This document shows positions 11,786 through 22,119 of a DNA stretch of 64,000 nt, piece by piece (the stretch's first letter is position 1; each line of letters starts with the position of its first letter). The stretch is taken from contig JAECYW010000026.1 of assembly GCA_023014335.1 (NCBI GenBank), forward strand, positions 646,001 to 710,000, given 5' to 3'. Made by a program: the position numbers and the translations under genes. The notes beneath the pieces were generated by a model that was not told the origin of the DNA, did not search any database, and saw only the letters and a list, made by a program, of their open reading frames with translations. This stretch comes from Galerina marginata. Its lineage: Eukaryota > Basidiomycota > Agaricomycetes > Agaricales > Galerinaceae.

Positions 11786-12157
11786 CGTTATAACGTCAAG
11801 CGGAGGTGGCATCACAGTATGTCATGGTGACGGGAAACAAATTAGCTATATCATTAAATGACGCATGGTGTCAGGAGAACAGATTCAAAACGAGTCTTCG
11901 TTGAGGATATCGCTACCAGCGATTAGTCATTTTCAATTGTTGTATGATTAACTTCGAGAGTCCTCAAAATTGAATGGTTATTTCTGGCTACTTGTAGCCG
12001 TTGGTAGGCATTGTAACTCGCGAAAACGAGTTCACCCAACGTTAATTGGACTGCAATAGGTTTCTGCGGGTTGATAAAAAATATTAGCCACGTAATTCTG
12101 GTCCACGCCATCGATCACTCACTCCCCATTTCTTGGGGCTCGCGGCTGGTCGTAAGT

Positions 12158-13264
12158 CTATTCCAGGTCGTCAAGAAACTCCATTCGCCCATGCTCAGCG
12201 ACGCGGAGCGAAATGACGATAGGCTTTTCCACACCTCGCAGCCATCGAGAGCAGGTAAGTGTATTGCGGTAGTACCTTCCTCCGACGTCCACGCGTTGGA
12301 GGCTTTCGCATTTCGAAAAGAGATCGATGACGCGTTGTGGTTTATCGAGCACGCTCATGAGCACATAGGATGGTTCTAGAACAAGGAGAACACGTAGATT
12401 GGGAAGAGTGGATATGGATAACCAGTCCTACAGGAAATAACCAAAATTGTGGTATTAGTGGAAAAAAAGGGAACGTGGATAGAAGGTACGAACATCTGGG
12501 TGCATCGTTTGTATTTCCAGAAAACGGAGGTTTTGGAGGTAATTTGGCAACGCGTAGAGGGAATGGATGCCTGTACTCGCACCTGCCGCTCGATAAGACA
12601 GGGAGCGGAGGTTGTTCAGTTGTTCGGAGATGTCGCTGAGAAGACCAGCGATCACTTGGACTGGCTCGTCTTGGGGGTAGATCCACTCGAATCGTGCCAC
12701 GCGGCGGCCAGGCAAGATGGCCCTCGCAGCGTATATATTACCACGGAGCACCTTGAGCTTTGGGCAGGCTAGTGGGGAAAGTGGCCGCCGCTCGAGATAT
12801 CGAAATGCGTTTGGGCTAAAGAAAACGAGGTCCTGTTGGCTCTCAAGGAAGCTCTCGAACGGCGCCAGTCCGTAGTAGCAGTTCACTTCAAAGGAAGTTA
12901 GGTGGAAAGAGACCTGAGGAAAGGGAGATTCGCTGGCGTTATTCGTGATCATGAGGTGCAGCGATTTGAGATTAACGATATTCTGCAACCACCCTTGGAC
13001 TGGTAGGAATACAGACCTCGAGGGTAACATGGGTCCGACAAATGAAGTTACTAAGCGAGCGAGGTTGTGGTTGTTCAGCATGGTTCCTGCGAACGGTAGG
13101 AGGTGGGGGTAGTCCCGTATGCGAACGCTGGAGTACAGCAGCGGACTGACGTGGTTGTGGAGGGCATGGCAAGTTTGGGCGACGCTGCAGAGCAGTTTCC
13201 GATCTTCGCGTATGTTATCCAGGATAGCGTTGATAAGCTCTGGTGGCAGGCTGAGCAGAGGCAT
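12158..13264 (-). CDS. F-box family paralogue, array copy 4
   Basis: Exons 13264-12494 and 12427-12158 (66-bp phase-0 intron) give 346 residues starting MPLLSLPPELINAILDNI. Family blocks seen are TCHALHNHVSPLLYSSVRI, GWLQNIVNLKSLHL, CPKLKVLRGNIYAA, LPGRRVARFEWIYPQ, LNNLRSLSYRA and QNLRFLEIQTMHPD. After the intron come DWLSISTLPNLRVLLVLEP, QRVIDLFSKCESLQRVDVGG, CSRWLRGVEKPIVI and AEHGRMEFLDDLE. It is intact and ends exactly at the EFLDDLE motif. The neighbouring F-box gene at 13504-15084 belongs to a different family. Confidence 0.82.
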
Positions 13265-13503
13265 GGTTGTGGGAGTGATGAAGTTGTGTGCTATGATTAC
13301 CTTGCTCTATTTAAGCACCGGTAACTTCGGGCCTTTAGCCCGCGGCCGTTCTTTTTCAAAATTCAGTTCTTGGTGACCACCATTTTTGAATTGCTTTTCG
13401 GTCTTGCAAACAGCGAACGGTAAAGAGTAAGTACAAAGTGTAGGTTCCTATAATTCGCTTTACGAAAGGGCAGCTCCACTTACACGTCGCAGCTCTCTCT
13501 AGT

Positions 13504-15084
13504 CTATGAATTATCTTTAAAATCGAGAGCAAAGGAATTTCCGTCCCCACAAATATACTCCTGTCTGTGGATGCCACTGAACCACACCACCCTCAACCCA
13601 GGAACCTGATCTAAGGGGCCAAGGTTGTAATGCTTTAGCCGGCACTCTGGGTCTTTCGTCAGATCGAGAACTTGAATTGGCGCATTCACGACGCTTCTCA
13701 GAGCGAGAAAATCCAACAGGCCATCTGGGTCGAGATTGTCGAATTCGCTAATTACCAGCTCTGTGAGGGAGGGCATGCGGATGGCGTTTCCCTCGGTAAG
13801 CATCGGACTGAGGAAGCGGAGAGCATTGGGGTTGACTTCTAATTCTTCAACAGAGGATAGCAAGGAGAGGGTCTGGCTAAGGTTTGCATCGTTCGGCTGC
13901 AAACCATGGTCCGAAATAATAATTGAACATCGTATGATATCCTCGAGTTGCACTGAGCTTGAACTGAGAGCTTTTAGGAACATGCACGGATCGGGGATAT
14001 CACTCTCGAACTCGAGCCCAAAGCTGAATGAAAAGCCACATGCGGAGATATTGAACTTGCGTTTGTCCATCTCCAATATGAGGTCGTAAGGTGAAAAATG
14101 TTTGAAGCAAAGCTCGAAATAGGAATGCAGGACACGTTGTGCTGCAATAAGGTTCGATTGGACGAGCGCAGCAACGCCAGTTTGGAAACGGAATTCGGAC
14201 GCAGCGGGGAGAACGAGGTGCTCCAAAACCGCGAGGTACTTGTTCATCGCCTGTCCTGTATTCACTCCGAAGTCTTTGAGGCGCGGTAGGGTCACTGTTT
14301 GCAGCATATTTTTTCCTATCACAGGCATCTCAGCCTCCTCCGTGTCCGTGAATACCTCCAGCCTCTCAAGGAACGGCATTTGGGACAAGACATCGAGAAA
14401 TTCGGTGGCTGCAAAGTGACAGGTGAAGTGCAGATTGCGGATGTCGGTTAACCAGGTACTATGTAAGCCCCGAATCTTGAAGTCCGCGCTCGCGAAATGT
14501 TTGATAAGTGGTGCGTGGTTCCCAAACATGTTCAACCCGATTGTAGCCAGCAGCGAGCGAGGTGGAGGTCGTTCTAGAACCACGGAGTAATGCTCTAACT
14601 GAGGCGCAGGGGTCTGAAAAGCACGCCACATCGCGTCCTCTGCGAGTGGGCAGCTTCGCCCAAGCCCGATATTGAGCCACCGAATCCTAGACCACTGCTT
14701 TTCCAGGATCAAGGCGAGGAATGCTTCTAACCTGCTATCACCGTGCCCTAGCCAGGCTTGGATGTACAGAGGCGAGTTGTCCGTCCGTCGTAAGACCTCG
14801 ATGCGCCAGTCGTCCGAGGGCTGTTGGAGACACGCAAAGTCGATGACTCTTCCCCATAACGAGGGCGAGCCAAGGATAAGTTCCCGCCAGGATGTGGATA
14901 CCTGAGAGAGGCGGCGGAGGGAGATTAAAGCGCGGGGGTTGTTGTCATTCCCCTTGATGTGGGCCAGTACGGAAAAAATGCGCCAGAGGATATCTTGGTT
15001 TAGGTTGAATATAGGTGATTGGGAGTCCAGGTTTCTGGACTGTGCGTCTTGAGAAGGCGGCTTGAGGTTGACTTCCTTTTCCAT
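13504..15084 (-). CDS. F-box domain protein, single exon, unrelated to the array family
   Basis: An uninterrupted 526-residue frame from the ATG at 15084. A disordered start of about 25 residues is followed by an F-box at about residues 27-75: LNQDILWRIFSVLA, then LRRLSQVSTSWRELILGSPSLWGRVIDF. The motif W-R-x-L-I-L-x-S-P-S-L-W-G-R-V-I-D is the signature of the large agaric F-box class. The rest has Leu-rich repeat-like segments (WSRIRWLNIGLGR, MPFLERLEVFTDTEEAEMP, PSLTELVISEFDNL, VPGLRVVWFSGI), consistent with a substrate-binding solenoid. Inferred to be an SCF adaptor. It has no intron and no C-terminal RWLRG block, so it merely sits inside the array. Confidence 0.85.
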   Translation of the reverse strand: MEKEVNLKPPSQDAQSRNLDSQSPIFNLNQDILWRIFSVLAHIKGNDNNPRALISLRRLSQVSTSWRELILGSPSLWGRVIDFACLQQPSDDWRIEVLRRTDNSPLYIQAWLGHGDSRLEAFLALILEKQWSRIRWLNIGLGRSCPLAEDAMWRAFQTPAPQLEHYSVVLERPPPRSLLATIGLNMFGNHAPLIKHFASADFKIRGLHSTWLTDIRNLHFTCHFAATEFLDVLSQMPFLERLEVFTDTEEAEMPVIGKNMLQTVTLPRLKDFGVNTGQAMNKYLAVLEHLVLPAASEFRFQTGVAALVQSNLIAAQRVLHSYFELCFKHFSPYDLILEMDKRKFNISACGFSFSFGLEFESDIPDPCMFLKALSSSSVQLEDIIRCSIIISDHGLQPNDANLSQTLSLLSSVEELEVNPNALRFLSPMLTEGNAIRMPSLTELVISEFDNLDPDGLLDFLALRSVVNAPIQVLDLTKDPECRLKHYNLGPLDQVPGLRVVWFSGIHRQEYICGDGNSFALDFKDNS

Positions 15085-16075
15085 CGTCTGTCCAGTGTGT
15101 GTAGTATGAAAGCAAATTGAAGAGGATTTGTTTCAAGTTTCAGATGTAAAACCTCGTGAGACAGACAGATCCGATTCAGATTGGAGGCCAGTTCTACCTA
15201 GAGCATATCCAGGACACTGAAAAGCGCGTAGTTGGCCAGACATAGATGCAACATAGATGTCAAATTCAATCAGCGGACCTAGTTCTGGTTGAAAAATGAG
15301 TGAGCACACGACTCCGCCCTCGTCGGCTCCTTCACATCGACGGGCCGGAAGCCTAAATCGGACCGGCTGACTAAATTTCCCAGCGTCAAATCTTGACCGT
15401 TTGCCCCATGACCTTTCCTTCCCACATCCTTATTACTTCGAACTAGACATAGCAGAGAAGTTGGAACCAGGTCATAGGAAAACAGGTATGTCACCGATTT
15501 ACGCATATTTCGAGCAATAATGGCGCCAGCGCCCTACTGCAGGACCACGAAGGCCGCACATCGAAGATCATGGGAGGTTTAAATTTTGGCAGGTAACTTA
15601 GCGGAACGCTGCCCATTTACTTGTGTTCGGTAAAAGACCTCCAAACGAACATCCTTTGCCTCTACAGGGATGCTGCCATATTTGAATGAGGTACTACAGC
15701 GAGTAAGTTCCACCTCCTCGGCGCCTGCGGTCATACACAGCGTCCTTGTTGACATTACTGACAGATTGAGCTCTTTGATGGTGGTGGATGTACGCTCCAA
15801 GAAGGCGTCGAACAGTCAGCGTCCTTAGCCTTGAGTGGCTACGCGACCGCAATCCACAGTCGAGATTGGTTATGCACCCTGCAGTTATACTACAAATATC
15901 AGGTGTTCCCTCGTTCATTCGTCTACTCGTCTACTTATAGTGAGCCTCAAGAACAGCAATTGAGGAAGCACCTAAATTGAAGTAAATTTCGAGTCATCTT
16001 TGGTTCTGTAAAACCTCGGAGAGTACGTAAATAATCTCGTCCTTCTATTGCCTTCTGAAAGATGATGTATTTCTT
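15085..16075. other. Intergenic, no gene firmly supported
   Basis: About 1 kb between the F-box gene start and the small frame at 16076. Minus-strand frames at 15279-15506 and 15579-15918 have protein-like composition in part (for example KDVRLEVFYRTQ next to a possible GT donor at about 15620). They have no recognisable domain or complete exon structure. Confidence 0.4.
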
Positions 16076-16435
16076 GTGTTTGATATAGTCATGGGTATGG
16101 ATCCATCTGTCACAGGTTGCGAGTTGATCGGCGGATGGCATGGCATGAGCGCTGGTGAAGTATGTATGCCAAGACCTTATGGGCCAAATTTACACCAATG
16201 TGCGAGTAACACCAGCTATAGTTCGACAGTAGCGGCCACCCATGATACCTGTGCGCTGATGTTTGAAGCCAACGACATGATTATCACTCCATCTTTACCA
16301 AATCCGGTTTTTGCTTATACTGTTGTAGGGAATTGTGATCCAACTCTACGCAATTCGTACAGAACCGGCAATGAAGAAGATCTACCCAAGTTGACCATTA
16401 TGTGGTCTGAACCCCGATTAGCCCCTCGTAAGTAA
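16076..16435 (+). CDS. Hypothetical cysteine-containing protein or exon
   Basis: A 119-codon open frame whose composition looks coding: Cys at five spaced positions (GCELIGGWHG, EVCMPRPYG, HQCASNTS, DTCALMFEA, GNCDPTLR), few Lys and many small and polar residues, as in secreted fungal proteins. It lacks a signal peptide at this start, so the real gene may begin in an upstream exon not identified here. I do not recognise the family. It ends 130 bp before the start of the secreted protein gene at 16564, in the same direction. Confidence 0.35.
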   Translation: MFDIVMGMDPSVTGCELIGGWHGMSAGEVCMPRPYGPNLHQCASNTSYSSTVAATHDTCALMFEANDMIITPSLPNPVFAYTVVGNCDPTLRNSYRTGNEEDLPKLTIMWSEPRLAPRK

Positions 16436-16488
16436 AATTTACACCGGTAATCTATTTCTTCTCCTGCCCTGAGTCTTCCTCCACGTAG

Positions 16489-16496
16489 TTATATAA
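16489..16496 (+). promoter_or_regulatory. TATA box of the secreted-protein gene
   Basis: TTATATAA lies 68 bp before the ATG at 16564. This puts a plausible transcription start near 16520-16530. It favours the ATG at 16564 (start of a clean signal peptide) over the in-frame ATG at 16525. Confidence 0.5.
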
Positions 16497-16563
16497 GTAA
16501 CCACGCAAAACGAAATTCCCTGCAGTGTTTACTGACACTGCATCATCCCAGTATCATCTCGCC

Positions 16564-18613
16564 ATGCCTGCCTTATTCGCCGCACTCGTCCTGCTCCTCC
16601 AATATACGTCTCTAATTTCGGCTAGCACAACTCTCCGTCCTCCCATCAAGACGGTCGTTGAACCACGGTCGGCAATAATTCGCGGCCTCATTGATCTCGA
16701 TCAACGACAAACGTACTACTATTGCCCAGCCCCAGCGTACAGTTGCGTATACAACGGCAATTGCTGTGTTAACTCGAATTATCCATGTTGCAGAGGTAAG
16801 CATTCTTTGTGACCTGCTGCCTTCACAACGACTCATCAGGGTATGGATTAATGGCATGTAGGCGGAGTGTGTTGCTACCCGGGCACCTACTCGTGCCCGC
16901 ATTTAGTATCCGTGATTATGTAATTTGATGGCATTGCCCGACTTTCCAGTCGAGAGTGAATGTGCTCGTTCTCGAGAAATAAGATAGCTGGATACCTAAA
17001 AATCTCAGGAGGATACACTGTACCATTATGAAGTACTCAGGTAAATTTTTTTTGTGAAGGTGATATTATTACGTTGAGGAGACTTGTATCAATCACCTTA
17101 TAAAAATTTTAGTGTTGATACGAAGTTCAGGGCGGTAGAGTCATATCAGGACTATGAATCGGCCGTATAACTCATGAATAAGATTTAAGAGGTGTCAAAG
17201 AGTACAGTCATTCACCGGTCAATGAGGCATCCAAATAAAAATTGACCTCAGAATCCGTTTCTGTAAAAAGTAATTTCAGTATAAGTCAGCCAAAGGTTCG
17301 TATATACCATGGCGTACGGTATATGTAGTTAAAACTTAGAAATTGGAGGGATGAGCATCATATCGAGCCTTATCAGTTTCGAAAGCCAGGATCAGAGTCA
17401 AACCAGTCAATGAGGCATCAGTCACAATTGCTTAATTTGGCACGAATTGATCAATCCCACCACTGTTTTCGCTTGTGACATTTGTGACTATTTGATTCAT
17501 TCCGAATCCATTTTCATCCTTTCAGTCTTTTACACCTAAGCACATAGCTCAGATAGCCCTTAACTTTTTGTACACACGTAGAATAGTCTACCTTAAAGTA
17601 GTATGCAAAAATAACCAGTCATTTGCTGCATTTGGCTACTAAATTCCTAAAAATCAAATTCACATTTCTGATGCATCTTACCTGATTTCGGATTATCAGA
17701 AGATCGAAACATCAGAGAGCTACAAAATTTGGAAGACATATAGAGGTAATGTACATCTTCCTAGGAAAAAAGAGATCAAGAGAAATGGTTAGGAATTACG
17801 CACAGAATATGATTTTGACTCATTGAGTGGGGTGACTCATTGACCGGTGAATGACTGTACCTCCAATTTTTTACAAGGCAGCAGCGGCACTTCTGAACAA
17901 GAATTTCGTGATGCAAATTTGGTCACTGATTGGAACAATCCGGCAAATTTCTAGATTGACGTCTCACGGTGTTTCTAGACATCATATCTCACCCAAATTT
18001 GAGATCTGTACTCTTTAATAGTATCTGATTCAGTTCTCGCATTTTCAGCTATCTGGGTTTCCTATTTCTCGAGAACGAGGTCATTTTCTCTCGACAACTA
18101 GCTGGGAAGCCGGATTACATAATCACGGATACTAAAAACGGGCACGAGTATTGTGTTCTGGCGTCAAATGGTAATATTGGATGCTGCGACGATGGCGAAA
18201 TCTGTTCAGGCCCTGTCGGTAACCCAACAACGTCAACCATCTTCCACACAACCACAAGCACCCGCAGGAGCATCTTCACAAGCACCTCTAGTTAGCATCT
18301 CGCGCTCTCTGAAGAGTTTAAATTGGTTAACTCAGTGTTTCTATCAGCAGAGGCTCAAATAGAGACTACCTTCTCCAGTATAACGCAGCCAGCCACTTCA
18401 TCCTCTAGCTTACCCAAAGACTCGACAACCTCGAGGGCTACAACAACTTTGACTACATCATTCTCGACGGCCAATATATTCACAAGCGCCCTTCCCACAT
18501 TCACATCCAGTCCGGATCTTACCAGCGCTGCGTTTAAAACTACTCGACATACAGCGGGCGTCATTTGCCTTTCGGCATTCTTGTGCCTAGTTTTCACCAC
18601 GACGATCCTTTGA
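16564..18613 (+). pseudogene. Secreted GPI-anchored cysteine-rich protein gene, split by a transposon
   Basis: Exon 1 (16564-16795) encodes a signal peptide (MPALFAALVLLLQYTSLISA) and a Cys-rich start (YYCPAPAYSCVYNGNCC, YPCCRG). A 66-bp intron follows. Exon 2 begins GVCCYPGTY, then is cut at 16890 by a 1259-bp inverted-repeat element. Beyond the element the same frame continues at 18151 (CVLASNGNIGCCDDGEICSG), to a GT-AG intron at 18291-18347. The last exon (18348-18613) is Ser/Thr-rich and ends in a hydrophobic tail (GVICLSAFLCLVFTTTIL) typical of a GPI-attachment signal. Leaving out the element and one TA copy, the three exons total 666 bp in one frame (221 residues). As it stands, translation enters the element and stops at 16921-16923. 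The family is a fungal cell-surface Cys-rich type that I cannot name. A host allele without the insertion probably exists. Confidence 0.75.
16890..18148. mobile_element. Non-autonomous TIR/foldback DNA transposon, 1259 bp, TA target site
   Basis: The left end CTCGTGCCCGCATTTAGTAT is mirrored by the right end, read on the minus strand as CTCGTGCCCGTTTTTAGTAT. Imperfect inverted identity continues for about 100 bp (including TCCGTGATTATGTAAT and CTCGTTCTCGAGAAATA). A second inverted pair (TACAGTCATTCACCGGTCAA) lies at about 17205 and 17855, roughly 300 bp inside each end. The arms may therefore be long, or a smaller element may be nested. TA flanks both sides (16888-16889, 18149-18150), as for Tc1/mariner-like elements. 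No open frame of 60 codons or more lies within it, so it needs a transposase from elsewhere. Confidence 0.82.
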
Positions 18614-18746
18614 ATATCGTCCCTTGGATAGGTACTTGCGCCTAAATCGGATAATGTGGCTTATTACGGATCCTCGCCTTTGTAGCAACTGTTGTACAGC
18701 TCGAAATCCTCGACTCGGGAATCTTCATATACCTCATATACCACTG

Positions 18747-18906
18747 GTAGCTGGAGTATGAACAATTAACACACGGTAGATACAAAAATTTTATTTTATC
18801 TAGCTCTCGGTCCTGTACGGCTGCAAAAACTTCTTTATCGGACGTCTACATATGCTACTTGCTATGTAGCTGGAGTATGAAAAATTAACACACGGTAAAT
18901 GCAAAG
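18747..18906. repeat. Pair of 40-bp direct repeats
   Basis: Near-identical copies at 18747-18787 and 18866-18906, 119 bp apart. Both contain GCTGGAGTATGA followed by AATTAACACACGGTA. They lie 3' of the secreted-protein gene and directly before the 277-bp MITE. They may be part of its 3' region or of an older insertion. Confidence 0.6.
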
Positions 18907-18943
18907 TTCTTATTGTTTGCTTACTATAGCTAGCCTTCGATTA

Positions 18944-19220
18944 CTGCACTATTTCGCTCAATTCGTCCAGTCCCACGTCACAGGCCTACTGGACGTGGAC
19001 GAAATCGGTCCATGTCCCGTGTCACAGAAACCTTGGCCGCTTGTTCGGGCAAAATGTCACCTTCCGGGCGCTTCGCGGGGCGCAAGCGCCCCGCATTTTG
19101 CACTAAATTGGACGAAATTTCGGCCGGTGTCCCCTTGCACCACGCTGATTGGCCGAAATCAAAAATTCGTCCACCGTGTCCCAGGTCACACCCCTGGACG
19201 AATTGAGCAAAATAGTACAG
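18944..19220. mobile_element. MITE, 277 bp, 27-bp inverted repeats, TA target duplication
   Basis: The left end CTGCACTATTTCGCTCAATT and the right end (minus strand) CTGTACTATTTTGCTCAATT continue as CGTCCAG on both sides, differing at two of 27 positions. TA precedes and follows the element (18942-18943, 19221-19222). The GC-rich inside has a GGGCGCTTCGCGGGGCGC hairpin. It has no coding capacity. Its ends differ from those of the 1259-bp element, so it is a separate family. Confidence 0.75.
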
Positions 19221-19222
19221 TA

Positions 19223-20044
19223 TGCATAAATCAAGTCGAACCGGTATGGTTAGCCAAAGGAAGTAATTGAGATTGGACCGAGTGGGCTTCCTTTGTTTTG
19301 CCGCTCTTTTCCATGGCACAGCTGGCACCTGCTGCTGTTTTTCAGAGAAACAGCACCAAGATACATGTCCTTTGTTTTTATCGTCTGTTTCTCTGACAAA
19401 CAGCATTCGGGCTTTCCTTTTTAACTTTAAGTATTCCCGACTTGCTGTATTTTCGAGAAGCAGACAATAAGGAGTCTTTGTTGTCTATTTCTCTAGTAAA
19501 TAGAGGCCGGCACCAGCTGTGTGGCCATCCACACCCACCATCTTCATAGCCAACGTTGTAGTAGTGAGCTCTGGGCCGAGCTGCCCGAGCCTCGATTAGA
19601 TTAGATAGTTAGTAGCACAGCCTGTCCGTATGTGGACAGACGCGGCCCAGTGACGAACGGATCCTGGCTTGCTCCCTGCCACTGCGTGCTTGCCTGACCG
19701 CGCGCCTGCTCGACGCCTCTCGACGCGCCTTTGAGCCTCGCCAGACCAGAGCTGCTAGGGTAGGTCTGATTGGCCTATCCCAACGTCACCCGCTAACATC
19801 GATCGTAAATAATCGCTTTACTACAAGTATCAAGCAGTCGAGGCTGTCACTGTACGTAAAAGGAATTATAGGAATGCGGCTATCTATAAGTTGACGCACT
19901 CGAGAGGTTCCGCTATGCATCATTCGGATCTAATAATAAAAATTTCAAATACGAGGAAAGACACTGACCTAAAAGATATCCAGCTTTGGGTGGATGAATG
20001 AGACAGAATTTGTGAGTACAAACAAAGAAAGAAAGGAGTCGGCC
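19223..20044. other. Intergenic; short inverted TGTTTCTC/GAGAAACA motifs
   Basis: No gene seen. Between 19330 and 19500, several related motifs occur in both directions (for example TTTTTCAGAGAAACAGCA and TGTTTCTCTGACAAACAGCA), suggesting old insertion ends. A GC-rich block at 19500-19760 looks like a repeat fragment. It does not match the neighbouring genes. Confidence 0.4.
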
Positions 20045-21191
20045 CTAGTTATCCTCCCAAAATTCATTTCTTCCATTTTCTGCGACGGCCAATGGGATAG
20101 AAACAGGCTCATCCTCACCACGCAACCACCGAAAGCAAGTGTCCGGTGCCCCGTACAATGGTCCAGCGAAGTCAATGTGTTGGAGGGTGACGCATTTCGA
20201 GAACAATTCGATGACGCGAGCTGGTTGAGCGAGCACACAGGATGCTCTTGGAGAGGTCTCTACGATAAAGAGAACCCGGAGATTAGGCAAAGTGGGTATA
20301 TAGATCCAGTCCTGCATTGAAAAGAAGATCCATTAGAATTTATGCAGTGGGACGGCATACTGCTGTGACGCGAACCTCGGGTAGCATTGCTTGGATTTCC
20401 AAGAACCGGAGAGAGCTTAAGTAGGCACTAGGTCGATTAAGCGGGCCGTGGAACATGGAATAACTGGGCAAAAGGGCGGGAAATTCGACGGCTGCTTTTT
20501 TGAATGACAGGGAGCGGAGTTTGTTCAACTGCTCTGAGATCAGGGTGAACAGTTGCGCGGGCATAATGATCGGCTCTCTATTCTCGTAGTCCCACTCGAA
20601 TCGCACCACCTGTCGACCAGGGAAGAAGGTCATAGCGACATAGATGTTTCCCCTAAGCACCGTAATGTTGGGGCAAACGTGCGGGGACGCAATCGACAAG
20701 TTGACAGGACGAAAGTGAGAGATGCTGAGAAAAAAGAGGTCTGTTTGGCCCTTAAGGAACGGTTCGATGACGTTGATGCTAAGGTGGGAACCTAAATGAA
20801 GCGATTCGAGGCGAAAGGGATATTCAGGAAGGGGAACATCACGTTGATCAGGTGGCAGAATGGTGCTCAGATTTTTGAGGTTGATGCTGTGCTGAAACCA
20901 CACCGTGAACGGTTGGAATGCGCACAGTAACGATGAATTTGGATATAGTGGACCGGAATAGGATTTCACCATGCCTGCGAGATGAGGATTATCCCGCATG
21001 GTTTCGGTGAAACGGAAGAATCGGCACATATATATTGACTGTGGGACCTCAACGTTGGAGTAGAGTAGCGGAGAGGCGAGGTCATGCAGGGCACGACATG
21101 TAAGAGAAAGCGCACAGAGGGCTTTCTCATTGCCCCGTATGTTATCGAGGGTGATTTGGACTAGCTCAAGCGGCAGGGTAAGTAGGGGCAT
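20045..21191 (-). CDS. F-box family paralogue, array copy 5
   Basis: Exons 21191-20376 and 20311-20045 (64-bp phase-0 intron) give 360 residues. The ATG at 21191 gives MPLLTLPLELVQITLDNI, aligned with the other copies; the frame is open 30 codons further up. Blocks: SLTCRALHDLASPLLYSNV, NLKNLSTI, YPFRLESLHLGSHL, CPNITVLRGNIYVA, FPGRQVVRFEWDYE, LNKLRSLSF and SSLRFLEIQAMLPE. Exon 2 has DWIYIPTLPNLRVLFIVET, RVIELFSKCVTLQHIDFAG, CFRWLRGEDEPVSIPLAV and AENGRNEFWEDN. From this copy onward the genes carry an -RFxETM- insert (FFRFTETMRDNPHLAG), marking the second half of the array as a subfamily. Confidence 0.8.
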
Positions 21192-21599
21192 GCTGGTGGG
21201 CAGTGGACAAGTTATGTCCCTGGAATGGCAATCGCTATCACAGCCGAATGGGGCCATCCGGCCATCATGTATCATGATCAATGGCGACGACTTTCTATTT
21301 TTCTCAAAAATTTCTTCTCAGTATTCGAGTAAGTGCTTGATGACACAGATGGCTCATTTAAGACTTAATACTCAATGACTGTACGTACGAACCGTTGTTT
21401 TTCTCTAATCGAAGTGAGTTGTGATTAGTGGTAGAACACGGTTTCATTGTTTAATAGCGAATCTTAACTGTCGCACATTTCACCATCCAGAAATTTCGTG
21501 TACAAGACGTTTGCAGGAAAATTATATCAACTTACAGTGCACAGAAAGCAAGAGCATATAAAGTCATACGATGGCTTTTCCCCGCCAGTGACAACCTAT

Positions 21600-21940
21600 C
21601 GGACTCAGAGAGGTTAGCACTTCGAAAAGAGTTTGAGACGACTCGGATACGGGCTGGTAGGCCAATAAGACCAACTGTAACAATAACCGCGGAAAATCTC
21701 AGGACAACGAGAACATGCAGCCTGGTGATTTAGGTACCAGAAGGAAGAAAAAGAGATCTCTGGACAACATTTCTTTGATTTCCAAGAACCCTTGGAGCGT
21801 AACTAGGGTCTGGATAAATTGAGTGGGCCCACGGATATGGAAGGGTAAAGTTACCTGCAGTCAGGTATTTTAGGAGTCAGAATAGAGGTTGTTCAGCTCG
21901 TCTGAAATCTCACAGAGGCGAAGGTAGAATGTATGGGCCC
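21600..21940 (-). pseudogene. Relic of an F-box paralogue
   Basis: In scattered frames on the minus strand one can read CEISDELNNL (from SDISEELNNLRSL), SVGPLNLSRP followed by GFLEIK (from GPLNxPSxxLxSLRFLEIQ), and QPARI with LFRS (from QPARVIELFSKC). Stops and shifts break all of them. This is a decayed copy between copies 5 and 6. The remainder of 21282-22119 shows nothing else. Confidence 0.55.
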
Positions 21941-22119
21941 TGGATGCACTGTAAAATTCAAATGAGAGGCCAGACGAAAGGGGATTGAACATGCTAATGA
22001 GAAGTTTTATCCAATCCCAAGTGAAAAGAAAATAATCACCAGATTTTGGGGTAGAAAGAAAGCGAGAAGTATAAAAGTTAAGAGTGAGTTTAAAATGAAA
22101 AAAACACTGTCACCGGTCC

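Noticed and set aside
16525..16563. Earlier in-frame ATG for the secreted protein
   Set aside because: It would put 13 polar residues before the hydrophobic core. The ATG at 16564 gives a standard signal peptide and fits the TATA position.
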